Source: Nocardia panacis (GTDB lineage Bacteria > Actinomycetota > Actinomycetes > Mycobacteriales > Mycobacteriaceae). From it: a DNA stretch of 64,000 bases. How positions within the stretch are numbered: position 1 is the first letter of the stretch; each line of letters begins with the position of its first letter. Below the pieces are notes generated by a model. The model did not search any database. It saw only the letters and a program-made list of their open reading frames with translations, and was not told the DNA's origin. Location of the stretch: positions 58,948-122,947 of the forward strand of contig NZ_QZFU01000018.1 in assembly GCF_003598715.1 (NCBI RefSeq), written 5' to 3'. This document shows, in pieces, positions 1-8,005 of this stretch. The position numbers and the translations under genes were made by a program.

Positions 1-1191
1 ATACTGATTCTGGTGGAGAACCTTTCGGTGCCCTTCGACCGGCGGGTGTGGCAGGAGAGTCGCGCGCTGGTCGGCGCCGGCTACCGGGTCACGGTTATCT
101 GTCCGATGGGTGCCAAACAGGATCGCGAGCCGGAAGCGACGATCGAGGGCGTGCGCATCCTGCGATATCCATTGCGGGCGGCCACCGGTGGGCCTGCGGG
201 GTATGTCCGCGAATACGGTCTGGCGCTGTGGCATACGCTGCGGCTGGCACTGCGGGTGCGCCGCGAAGGGCGCATCGATGTGGTGCACGCCTGCAATCCC
301 CCGGATCTGCTCTTCTTGATCGCGCTCGCACTGCGGCCCGGCGGCGCCCGCTTCGTCTTCGATCACCACGACCTGGTCCCCGAACTGTTCCTATCCCGGT
401 TCGCGGGCGGCCCTTCGGCGCTGTTCCGGGTGGCGAAGCTGGTAGAGCGCTGCACCTTCGCCTGCGCGGACGCCGTCATCTCCACCAATGAGAGCTATCG
501 CCGCGCGGCCATCGAGCGCGGCGCGATGGCACCGGATCTGGTGACGGTCGTGCGCAGCGCGCCCGATCTCACCCGCTTCGTCGCCCGCCCGCCCGATCCG
601 GCGCTCAAACGCGGAAAGACCTATCTGGCAGCGTATCTGGGAGTCATGGGGCCACAGGACGGCGTCGACTACGCGCTGCGCGCCATTGCCCACCTGCGCG
701 AGCGCGGCCGCACCGACACGCTTTTCGTCTTCATGGGCGCGGGCGACGCCTTCGACGATCTGGTGGCTCTCGCCGAGGAACTCGGGCTCGGCGAATTGGT
801 CGAGTTCACCGGCCGGGTGCCCGACGAATTCGTCCAGACCTGCCTGTCCACCGCCGATATCTGCCTTTCGCCCGATCCGTACAACCCGCTCAATGACGTC
901 TCCACCATGAACAAGGTGGTGGAATACATGGCCATGGCGCGGCCTCTGGTCTCTTTCGAGCTGACCGAGGCGCGCGTCTCGGCGGGCGAGGCGGCCGTCT
1001 ATGTTCCCGCGAACGACGAATCCGCTTTCGCCACCGCGATATCCGAACTCCTCGACGATCCGGATCGCCGCAAGCGCATGGGCGAGCTCGGGCGCGAACG
1101 CGTCGAACGCGAACTGTCCTGGGAGATATCGCGGCAGAACCTCATCGCGTTCTATCAGCGGTTCTTCCGCAACTTCGTACTACCCGGCTGA
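1..1191 (+). CDS. Glycosyltransferase family 4, 5' end cut by the window edge
   Basis: Cytoplasmic GT-B fold glycosyltransferase that probably adds a sugar to a lipid-linked oligosaccharide. The reading frame is open from base 1 (ILILVENLSVPFDRRVW), and this N-terminal beta-strand motif normally follows a Met one or two codons earlier, so the true start lies just outside the window and the GTG at 13 is internal. The visible 396 residues contain the Rossmann-like N-domain, the acceptor segment FDHHDLVPELF near residue 120, and the C-domain donor-site segment STMNKVVEYMAMARP near residue 305 with the acidic residues expected of GT4 enzymes. It ends inside the 3' end of the convergent polymerase gene (12-bp overlap). 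The sugar specificity cannot be read from the sequence. Confidence 0.88.
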   Translation: MLILVENLSVPFDRRVWQESRALVGAGYRVTVICPMGAKQDREPEATIEGVRILRYPLRAATGGPAGYVREYGLALWHTLRLALRVRREGRIDVVHACNPPDLLFLIALALRPGGARFVFDHHDLVPELFLSRFAGGPSALFRVAKLVERCTFACADAVISTNESYRRAAIERGAMAPDLVTVVRSAPDLTRFVARPPDPALKRGKTYLAAYLGVMGPQDGVDYALRAIAHLRERGRTDTLFVFMGAGDAFDDLVALAEELGLGELVEFTGRVPDEFVQTCLSTADICLSPDPYNPLNDVSTMNKVVEYMAMARPLVSFELTEARVSAGEAAVYVPANDESAFATAISELLDDPDRRKRMGELGRERVERELSWEISRQNLIAFYQRFFRNFVLPG

Positions 1192-2697
1192 GGATTCGGA
1201 GCGGGCACGCAGTGCCTCCCGGTGCGCGCGGCCAGCTTCCAGCGGATCGGGCTTGCGGACGCGGGCCACCCGGTCGGCGGTGCCGATAGCCGCGCCGATG
1301 AGGGCGAAGACCATGGTGCTCGGGTAGTCGAACAGTCGCAGGTCCACGAAAACACCGCCGAGGAACAGGGAAAGGAAGGCGGTGACCGCGGTGAAGGCGA
1401 GCGGGCGGGCCATGGAATCCGCGGCGGACAGGCGACGGTAGGCGGTGCGCAGGCGCAGCGCCAGTAGCACGAGGACGGTGAGCCACAGCAGCAACCCGAT
1501 GATCCCGAGTTCGGCGAGAATGCCGAGTTCGGTTTCGTGCGGCGGGATTCCGAGACCGCGCTCCCAGGGCGTGGTCGAGGACCACTGACGGTGGCGATAG
1601 GCATTGACCGCCACGAACCGCCCGAGACCCCATCCGCTCCATGGCTTTTCGAGAAAAGCCCACACCGCGGTGGCATCGGCGTTGAGTCGGTCGTAGACCT
1701 CGTTGGTCGAACCGACCCCGCCTGCCTTCCGATCCGAGCTGGTGAAGGTGGACCAGTTGGTGGCAATGAGAATGAGCGCGGCTATGGCCGTGGTGACGAA
1801 TCCGGTGCGATACCCCTTGGCGAACAGCACTCCCAGCAGCACCACGACCGCGAAATCCAGCCAGATGGAGCGGGTATGGGTCAGGTAGACGGCATACGCG
1901 CAGCCCGCCGCTATGGTCGCGTACAGGATTCGCTCCCATCTGCCGTGGCGCGCGGCCAGCAGCACCAGCGCGAGTACATAGCCGACAATGAGAATGAGTC
2001 CATTGACCTCGGGCTGATTCGGTAGTCCGACCGCGCGCTCCGGCCACCCCGGATTGGTCACGATATAGCGCGGCCAGACCAGTCCGCGCGGCCCGGTGAA
2101 CTGCGCGATGCTCACCCACGCCGAATACGCGGCGCAGCCGAGCACCGTCGCGGTGAGGAATTTCACCGCATCCCTGGTCCCGAAGATGAGGCGCGACACC
2201 AGATAGGTGCCGAACGGCATGCCGGTCCCGATGATGAGGTAGCGCCACAGATCCAGCTTCGTGCCGGTGATCGGGAAGTAGATCGGCTCGTATTCATGCT
2301 GCTGCAGAATGGAATTCAGATTCCACAGCAGGTACAGCGCCATCGCGCACTCGACCGCGCCGAGGGGAACCCAGCGCTGCGGATGGCCGCGCGCCCACAG
2401 CAGCGTGGCGATGATCATCCCGCCGAACGCGAGTACGAAGGGGTCGGTGGTGGGCAGCACCTTGGGGATGGCGGGCCGCAGAAACGTCGCGACCATGAGG
2501 AATACGAAGGCCCAGCGGGGATCGCGCAGTCCGATCACCACCAGCACCGCGGCGATCCCGGCCGCCGCCGCCACGGTTCCGACGCCGCCCGGTGCTTTGC
2601 CCGAGACCGCGGTCGCCGCCGCCAGTCCGGCGGCGATGGCGACCGCGACGCAGGCCATCAGCCCGACGCGCCGGACGGTGGGGTGGTGAAAGATCAT
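1180..2697 (-). CDS. O-antigen ligase/polymerase-like (Wzy family) membrane protein
   Basis: A 505-residue, very hydrophobic protein with about ten to twelve membrane segments. The motif LTHTRSIWLDF resembles the conserved Thr-Arg-x-x-Trp region of the O-antigen ligase/polymerase (Wzy_C) family, so a role in polymerising or ligating lipid-linked repeats outside the membrane is likely. The ATG at 2697 was chosen because it overlaps the stop of the chain-length gene as ATGA and opens on a membrane segment; the frame extends further upstream but that part is Arg/Gly-rich shadow sequence. The C-terminal tail is short, charged and cytoplasmic. The pairing with the Wzz-like gene supports the family call. 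Confidence 0.8.
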   Translation of the reverse strand: MIFHHPTVRRVGLMACVAVAIAAGLAAATAVSGKAPGGVGTVAAAAGIAAVLVVIGLRDPRWAFVFLMVATFLRPAIPKVLPTTDPFVLAFGGMIIATLLWARGHPQRWVPLGAVECAMALYLLWNLNSILQQHEYEPIYFPITGTKLDLWRYLIIGTGMPFGTYLVSRLIFGTRDAVKFLTATVLGCAAYSAWVSIAQFTGPRGLVWPRYIVTNPGWPERAVGLPNQPEVNGLILIVGYVLALVLLAARHGRWERILYATIAAGCAYAVYLTHTRSIWLDFAVVVLLGVLFAKGYRTGFVTTAIAALILIATNWSTFTSSDRKAGGVGSTNEVYDRLNADATAVWAFLEKPWSGWGLGRFVAVNAYRHRQWSSTTPWERGLGIPPHETELGILAELGIIGLLLWLTVLVLLALRLRTAYRRLSAADSMARPLAFTAVTAFLSLFLGGVFVDLRLFDYPSTMVFALIGAAIGTADRVARVRKPDPLEAGRAHREALRARSESSAG

Positions 2698-4061
2698 GGG
2701 GCGGTCCGCGATCGCCAGGGCAGCGGGCGCGGCGACGAGGTGTCGACGAGTACCGCGCCGAGCACCCGCGCCCCCACCTGGTTGACCGCCCGCACCGCCG
2801 CCTCGACCTCGCGCACCGTGGTGCGGCCGCGCTCGAGCACCAGCACCGTCAGCCCCGCCAGGTCCGCGACGATCTGAGCCTCGGGCGCGGTGGCGATCGG
2901 CGGCACCGCGATCACCACCAAATCCGCCGCCGCGCCCACGGATTCGAGGAGGGTTCGCACTCGATCGCGTTCGAACAGGCGATAGGGGTCCTCCCCGGCG
3001 GCGCCGGGGCCGATTGCCGCGTAGGCGCCCCGCTCGGTGCACAGCTGTCGCACATCGTCGATCGTGCCGCCGAGGAACTCCGCGACGCCGGGAGTCGCAC
3101 TTCGCTCCGCACCGCGCAGGTCCGCGTGCAGGAACACCGTGCGTGCCCCTTGCGCCGCGCGCTGCTCAGCGATCGCGCGTGCCAGTTGAACACCCGCCTC
3201 GCCCGCCGAGATCGGCGCCACCGCAACAGAAGTCGATGCGGACCCGGCGATGAGATTGGCGATCTGCCGCAGGGCTACCAGCCGTCGGGCGTCCCGCTCG
3301 GCCGTGCCGCCGGGAGGCACGACCTCTAGGGGCCGCACCCCTGTCTTCTCGGCGATGTCGTAGTCGGTGTAGAGCCTGCGGGTGGCCGCGCCCGCCAAAA
3401 TCGCGACCACACAGCCGAGCAGGAGGCCACCGACGAGTCCGGTGCCCAGGGTGCGTGCCTTGCCCGCCCCCTTCGGCGCGGCCCCCGCGCCCGTCTGCAG
3501 GATGGTCAGCCGATTGGAGCCGTCGGAATTGAGCTGATCTATCTGCTGTTGCAGATGTATCTGGGCGGCAAAGGCATTGGGATCGTTCGCGGTCAATCGC
3601 GGACCCCACTCGCGCATCATGGCCGCCGTCATGGCGGCCGCGGTGGCCTCGCGGCTCGCGTCCAGCCTGCCGTTGATGTCATCGATGTAGAGTTGGGCTA
3701 CCTTGGGCGCGGCATCCTCGGCGGCGGCCGGGGTGGCCGCAGTGACCTGAACGAAGAAAAGCGGACTGGCCGAGACGAATTCGGCGCCGAAGCTCGCGAT
3801 ATCGTTCGGGAAGCCGGGCTGGTGGCCCAGTTTCGCCTGATAGGTCGGATCGTTGAGATAAAGGGTGTAGCCCTGGGCCAGGATCGCGTCCTGGGTCGGC
3901 GGTCGGGTCGAGGCCGCGGAGACGAGCACCCGGCTGGTGTAGGTGGTGGCGCGGCCGTGCGCGGTCAGATACGCACCGCACAGGGTGGCGAGGGCGACCG
4001 CCGCGACCAGCCAGCGGCGCCCTCGGATCCGATCCCACAGGACATTCAGCGTATGTGCCAC
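2694..4061 (-). CDS. Wzz-type chain-length determinant with degenerate P-loop domain
   Basis: A 455-residue polysaccharide co-polymerase. A membrane helix lies at about residues 18-36, an extracytoplasmic segment with a coiled-coil-like stretch (IHLQQQIDQLNS) follows, and a second helix rich in Gly and Leu lies at about 208-230. The cytoplasmic part (about 255-445) has the layout of a bacterial tyrosine autokinase (CpsD/BY-kinase), but the P-loop position reads VAPISAGEAGVQLAR with no GKT/GKS, and the C-terminus has no tyrosine cluster. It therefore probably regulates chain length without kinase activity. It is translationally coupled to the polymerase-like gene. The kinase-loss statement is inferred from the missing motifs. 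Confidence 0.82.
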   Translation of the reverse strand: MAHTLNVLWDRIRGRRWLVAAVALATLCGAYLTAHGRATTYTSRVLVSAASTRPPTQDAILAQGYTLYLNDPTYQAKLGHQPGFPNDIASFGAEFVSASPLFFVQVTAATPAAAEDAAPKVAQLYIDDINGRLDASREATAAAMTAAMMREWGPRLTANDPNAFAAQIHLQQQIDQLNSDGSNRLTILQTGAGAAPKGAGKARTLGTGLVGGLLLGCVVAILAGAATRRLYTDYDIAEKTGVRPLEVVPPGGTAERDARRLVALRQIANLIAGSASTSVAVAPISAGEAGVQLARAIAEQRAAQGARTVFLHADLRGAERSATPGVAEFLGGTIDDVRQLCTERGAYAAIGPGAAGEDPYRLFERDRVRTLLESVGAAADLVVIAVPPIATAPEAQIVADLAGLTVLVLERGRTTVREVEAAVRAVNQVGARVLGAVLVDTSSPRPLPWRSRTAP

Positions 4062-4095
4062 CGGGCCTCCGTCATTCGCGTAGGGCCGACCAATG

Positions 4096-4656
4096 TCATC
4101 GGCGCTCGAATTCCACCACGACCCGTGCGGGATCGAGCGCCCCGCTGACCCGGAACCCGACCTGTTCGGTGCGCAGCGCGATGAACACCTGGGTCACCCC
4201 GCGCACGACACTGGCGAAGCGCACCTCGCCGATGGTGCTCAGCGTCGGATCGGAAAGTACGGCAGGGCCGGAATACGGTGGTGGAGCGGACTGGAACGGG
4301 TTGGCCGCTTCGCGCACGAGCACCTCCAGGACAGCGGGGGCGGCGATCGGGATGATGGTCTGGGTATCGTTCTGCAACGCCTGGCGGACGTAGTGCACCG
4401 CCCAGCCGGGTATGGCATTGCCGGTGAACTCGAATGTCACCGTATCGGTGGAATCAGTGTGCGCCAGCGCGATTTTCGCCAGGCCGATGCCGACCGCGCC
4501 CGGATCGGGGCGGCGGCTCTTGGCGGCCTGCGCGTCCAAAGTTGGTGTGACAACCGGGGATACCGGTCGGCTCGGCGAAGCGGACGTAGCACATCCCGTC
4601 ACGGTGAGCAGCGTGACCGCGCACCACACCAGCGGACCCGTATTCCGACCGCGCAC
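4096..4656 (-). CDS. Lipoprotein with AMIN-like domain
   Basis: A 186-residue predicted lipoprotein. The N-terminus has a charged start, a hydrophobic stretch and the lipobox VTGC (Cys near residue 22), then a Ser/Pro-rich linker. The rest, from about residue 65 (DSTDTVTFEFTGN) to the end (VVVEFER), has alternating beta-strands as in the AMIN-like domains of actinobacterial lipoproteins, which are thought to bind cell-wall or surface polymers. It starts divergently from the GDP-mannose dehydrogenase gene and lies 34 bp upstream of the chain-length gene on the same strand, so it may be the first gene of that operon. The ligand is unknown. Confidence 0.65.
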   Translation of the reverse strand: MRGRNTGPLVWCAVTLLTVTGCATSASPSRPVSPVVTPTLDAQAAKSRRPDPGAVGIGLAKIALAHTDSTDTVTFEFTGNAIPGWAVHYVRQALQNDTQTIIPIAAPAVLEVLVREAANPFQSAPPPYSGPAVLSDPTLSTIGEVRFASVVRGVTQVFIALRTEQVGFRVSGALDPARVVVEFERR

Positions 4657-4750
4657 GGTGAAACCCCCTATCGTCTCGGCTGCAAGCGTAGGTCACCGCC
4701 GCGCGCTGCACCGGACGATGATATCGCGAACAATTCGCCGAACACGTTGG

Positions 4751-4756
4751 TATAAA
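4751..4756 (+). promoter_or_regulatory. Possible -10 box (TATAAA) for the dehydrogenase gene
   Basis: TATAAA sits in a locally AT-rich patch of the 140-bp divergent gap, 41 bp before the chosen start of the GDP-mannose dehydrogenase gene. No convincing -35 box lies 17 bp upstream, so this is only a candidate. Confidence 0.3.
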
Positions 4757-4796
4757 ACAACACAGCGGCGATCACATAACCCGGCGGGTGGGCAAG

Positions 4797-6143
4797 ATGG
4801 ATGTGCGGAATCAGCGCAGCGAGATGGCGATAAGCGTCTTCGGTCTCGGCTATGTCGGATGTGTCTCGGCGGCCTGCCTGGCCGCGCGCGGCAATTCGGT
4901 GGTCGGCGTCGACGTCAATCCCGAGAAGACGGAGTTCATCCGACAGGGGCGCGCCCCGGTGGTCGAGGAGCGCATCGGCGAGCTGACCGCAGAGATGGTC
5001 GCCGCCGGTCGGCTCACCGTCACCGAGGAGGTGGCGAAAGCTGTTCTCACGACCGATATTTCGATCATCTGCGTCGGTACGCCATCGGGGTCGGGCGGTA
5101 GCCTGTCCACGCAGTACCTGGAGCGGGTCAGCGCGGAGATCGGTGCGGCGCTGGCGAACAAGGACGGCTGGCATATCGTCGCCTATCGCAGCACCATGGT
5201 GCCCGGCACCTGCGGCGATATCCTCATCCCCATTCTCGAGCAAGCCTCCGGGAAAACAGCGGGCATGGATTTCGGCGTGTGCGTGAATCCGGAATTCCTG
5301 CGCGAAGGCAGCAGTGTCCGCGATTTCGAGAATCCGCCCAAAACCGTCATCGGGGCGAGCGACGAGCGGACCGGCACCCAGATGACCGCTCTCTACGCCG
5401 GATTGCCCGGCCCGCGCTTCCTGGTCCCCATCTCCGTGGCCGAGATGACCAAATACGTGGACAACAGCTTTCACGCTCTCAAGGTCACCTTCGGCAACGA
5501 GATCGGCGCGCTGTGCGCCGAACTCGGCCTCGACTCGCACGCCGTGATGGATATCTTCCTCGCCGACACCAAACTCAATATCAGCCCGGCCTATCTGCGC
5601 CCCGGCTTCGCCTTCGGCGGCTCCTGCCTGCCCAAGGATGTGCGCGCGCTGACGCACACGGCCCGCCGACACGATCTGGAGCTGCCGGTGCTGCAGAATG
5701 TACTGGCCTCCAACGAGGCCCAGTTGCGGCGCGCAGTAGAACTGGTGATGTCGTTGGGGCGCAGGCGGATCGGAATCTTCGGTCTGTCGTTCAAGGCGGG
5801 CACCGACGACCTGCGCGAGAGTCCGATGGTGGAGTTCGCCGAGCGGCTCATCGGCAAGGGGTACGACGTGCGCATCTACGATGCGCACGTGGCGCTTTCG
5901 CGCCTCATGGGCGCCAATCGCGCCTTCATCGAGGATCGCCTGCCGCACCTCGGCGACCTGCTCACCGACGATATCGCGGCCGTGGTCGCGCACGGCGAGG
6001 TCTTCGTCGCGGGCACCGCCGAACCCGAGGTGGTGGCGGCGATCGACGGCATCGCGCCGGATCGGACGGTCATCGATCTGGTGCGGCTGCCCGGTGCGGC
6101 CGAGAGACGGCTGCGGCCCGGCTATCTCGGCATCGGGTGGTGA
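4797..6143 (+). CDS. algD: GDP-mannose 6-dehydrogenase (UDP-Glc/GDP-Man dehydrogenase family)
   Basis: Oxidises GDP-mannose to GDP-mannuronate with two NAD+. The N-terminal Rossmann motif FGLGYVGCVSAACLA and the active-site segment FGGSCLPKDVRAL (Cys near residue 277) are those of AlgD-type GDP-mannose dehydrogenases rather than UDP-glucose dehydrogenases, which usually read GGxCFPKD. The central dimer helix and the C-terminal domain (GLSFKAGTDDLRESP) are complete. The ATG at 4797 is chosen because a G-rich stretch precedes it; an ATG at 4824 would give the usual family N-terminus and 439 residues. It lies four bases upstream of a GT2 gene, so the two are co-transcribed. This is the main evidence that the polymer made here contains mannuronic acid. 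Confidence 0.88.
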   Translation: MDVRNQRSEMAISVFGLGYVGCVSAACLAARGNSVVGVDVNPEKTEFIRQGRAPVVEERIGELTAEMVAAGRLTVTEEVAKAVLTTDISIICVGTPSGSGGSLSTQYLERVSAEIGAALANKDGWHIVAYRSTMVPGTCGDILIPILEQASGKTAGMDFGVCVNPEFLREGSSVRDFENPPKTVIGASDERTGTQMTALYAGLPGPRFLVPISVAEMTKYVDNSFHALKVTFGNEIGALCAELGLDSHAVMDIFLADTKLNISPAYLRPGFAFGGSCLPKDVRALTHTARRHDLELPVLQNVLASNEAQLRRAVELVMSLGRRRIGIFGLSFKAGTDDLRESPMVEFAERLIGKGYDVRIYDAHVALSRLMGANRAFIEDRLPHLGDLLTDDIAAVVAHGEVFVAGTAEPEVVAAIDGIAPDRTVIDLVRLPGAAERRLRPGYLGIGW

Positions 6144-6147
6144 GTCG

Positions 6148-7149
6148 ATGCCGACCTTCAGCTTTCTCACGACCGCGTACCAGACCGAGGACTACCTGCG
6201 CGACACCATCGAATCGGTTGTCGCGCAGACAAATCCGGACTGGGAACTGGTCGTCGTCGACAACGGGATGTCGGAGCCGATCGCCGCGATTGTGGGCTCC
6301 TACGCCGAGGATGCGCGAATTCGACTGGTCCGTCAGGAGAACCGCGGCTACGACGGGGGTGTCATGGCCGCCGCCGCCCACGCGACCGGGGAGTACTTCG
6401 TCGTGCTCGACAGCGACGACCAAGTGCTGCCGACCTTCTGCGAGGTGATCGGACGCGTCCTGACAGGCGAACCCGGTATCGACGCCGTCGGCTGCGATGC
6501 GGTGCGCTTCGACGATTCAGGAGCCGAACTCCCGGTCGGCTACTACCGTTCCACCAATGTGAAGCGGCGACCCGATCCGGCGCGGCGGCTCACGCTCACC
6601 GATCTGCTCGGCGGACTGGTGCCCTACTACACCGCAGCGATCCGCCGCGAGGCGTGGCAGGCGGTCGGCGGATACGACCGCGGCAGTGCGGAATTGCACG
6701 AATCGGTCGTCATCTGGATCCGCATGGTCGGCTCCTACGATATTCGGATCCTGCCGCAGCGCCTGGCCCGCTTCCGGCTGCGCGGCGACTCCATGACCCG
6801 CGACCCGCAGAAAGTGGATGCCTTCGTCGCCGAACTCGAGCGTTCGTTCTCGTGGGCCGACCCGACCGATCCGCGCGAACAGGCCGCCCTGGACCACACG
6901 CTGCGCACCTTCCGCTACTGGACCGAATTGCGTCGCGCACAACGCGCGCTGCTCGCCCGCGACGACGCGGCGGCGTTGCGCGCCGCCCGTGCCGCCTTCG
7001 GGCAGCGCCGAACCCTCCGCGCGGCCGCGATCATTCTCGCGCTCAGCGCTTTTCCCGAGGGGCTGCGTCGTATCCACCCGATGAAGCAGCGCGTCCAAAC
7101 CAGAATCACCCACGCGGCGGGACGAGTGGTCAGCTTCGTCAAAGGATAG
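6148..7149 (+). CDS. Glycosyltransferase family 2
   Basis: A 333-residue inverting GT-A glycosyltransferase. It opens with the family signature FSFLTTAYQTEDYLRDTIES, has WELVVVDNG at the first Asp site, and VVLDSDDQVLP as the metal-binding DxD motif near residue 90. The acceptor part (WQAVGGYDRGSAELHES) also matches the family. There is no membrane segment apart from a possible amphipathic C-terminus. The ATG four bases after the dehydrogenase stop is the natural start. A 66-bp tandem repeat begins directly after the stop codon. Donor and acceptor are unknown; coupling to the GDP-mannuronate gene suggests it may transfer that sugar. Confidence 0.87.
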   Translation: MPTFSFLTTAYQTEDYLRDTIESVVAQTNPDWELVVVDNGMSEPIAAIVGSYAEDARIRLVRQENRGYDGGVMAAAAHATGEYFVVLDSDDQVLPTFCEVIGRVLTGEPGIDAVGCDAVRFDDSGAELPVGYYRSTNVKRRPDPARRLTLTDLLGGLVPYYTAAIRREAWQAVGGYDRGSAELHESVVIWIRMVGSYDIRILPQRLARFRLRGDSMTRDPQKVDAFVAELERSFSWADPTDPREQAALDHTLRTFRYWTELRRAQRALLARDDAAALRAARAAFGQRRTLRAAAIILALSAFPEGLRRIHPMKQRVQTRITHAAGRVVSFVKG

Positions 7150-7320
7150 GCGTACCTCCGCCTTCGCTCCGGCCATGCGCAGGTCTGCGGACGGCTTCGC
7201 CGACAGCGCCCGTTGGCGTACCTCCGCCTTCGCTCCGGCCATGCGCGGGTCTGCGGACGGCTTCGCCGGTAGTGTTCGTTGGCGTACCTCCGCCTTCGCT
7301 CCGGCCATGCGCAGGTCTTC
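7150..7320 (+). repeat. Intergenic tandem repeat, 66-bp period, about 2.6 copies
   Basis: Copies start at 7150, 7216 and 7282, exactly 66 bp apart. The first 31 bases of each (beginning GCGTACCTCCGCC) are identical. The remainder differs at a few positions between copies 1 and 2, and copy 3 breaks off after about 40 bases. 66 bp is 22 codons, so the reverse strand stays open and reads repeats of a MAGAKAEVR motif, but this is not judged to be a gene. It occupies the gap between the GT2 gene and the YdcF-like gene. Confidence 0.9.
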
Positions 7321-7447
7321 GGGCGGCACCCATGCGGGACCGCTCGGTCTGATCCGGTCGCGTAGCGTCGTCGGTGTGCTTGTGGTGCGGGCAGCGGCGA
7401 GTTCTCCTGTGTGGCAGTGGATCTTCCCGATCGGGGACGTCTAGGCG

Positions 7448-8005
7448 ATGGTCGATCGGGTGCGCAAGCGGTGGTGGATCGCCGCCGCGGCGGTGGCGAT
7501 GTGCGCGGTCCTGTTCTGGGCCGGATATCCGGTCTACGTGCGGCCGCAGTTGGATTCGCCGCGCCGGGCGGACGCGATACTCGTGCTCGGTGGTGAAGGA
7601 GTGCAGCGATACGGATTCGGGCTGCGCTTGGCGCGGGAGGGATACGCGGACCACGTACTGTTCTCGAATCCGTATGGCGAGGACACCGATATCGATGAGG
7701 TGCGCGAGCCGTGCCACACGCCGCAGCGAGGTTTCACCCTCGAGTGTTTCGCGCCGGATCCATCGACGACGGTGGGGGAGGGTCGCGTCCTGCGGCAGTT
7801 GGCGGCCGAACGGGGTTGGCACACGGTCATTGTCATCACCATGCGTCCGCACCTGTCCCGTGCTCGCTACATCCTCGAACGGTGCTTCGCGGGCGATTTG
7901 GTGATGGTGCCGAGCGAGGAGGATCTCGCGCCCTGGTACTGGGCGTGGTCGTATGTGTATCAAACCGCCGGATACGCGCGGGCATTCATCGATCAGGGGT
8001 GCTGA
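7448..8005 (+). CDS. YdcF/SanA-like (DUF218) envelope protein
   Basis: A 185-residue protein with one N-terminal membrane helix (about residues 10-27) and an extracytoplasmic DUF218 domain. The signature strand ADAILVLGGEG, the segment LRLAREGYADHVLFS and the loop STTVGEGRVLRQLAAERGW (the family's usual xTxENA-like helix) are recognisable. DUF218 proteins such as ElyC and SanA act in envelope-polymer homeostasis; the reaction is not defined. The start at 7448 is the first possible one after an in-frame TAG at 7442 and follows GGGGA. The stop overlaps the convergent lyase gene by 20 bp. Its place in the polysaccharide locus supports an envelope role. Confidence 0.75.
   Translation: MVDRVRKRWWIAAAAVAMCAVLFWAGYPVYVRPQLDSPRRADAILVLGGEGVQRYGFGLRLAREGYADHVLFSNPYGEDTDIDEVREPCHTPQRGFTLECFAPDPSTTVGEGRVLRQLAAERGWHTVIVITMRPHLSRARYILERCFAGDLVMVPSEEDLAPWYWAWSYVYQTAGYARAFIDQGC

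Noticed and set aside
4668..6170. 500-codon open frame on the reverse strand of the dehydrogenase gene
   Set aside because: It mirrors the codons of a clearly identified gene, has no family features and runs against strong coding evidence on the plus strand.
6517..7329. Reverse-strand frame through the 66-bp repeats (MAGAKAEVR units)
   Set aside because: It is open only because the repeat length is a multiple of three and because of GC bias; it continues as an antisense shadow of the GT2 gene.
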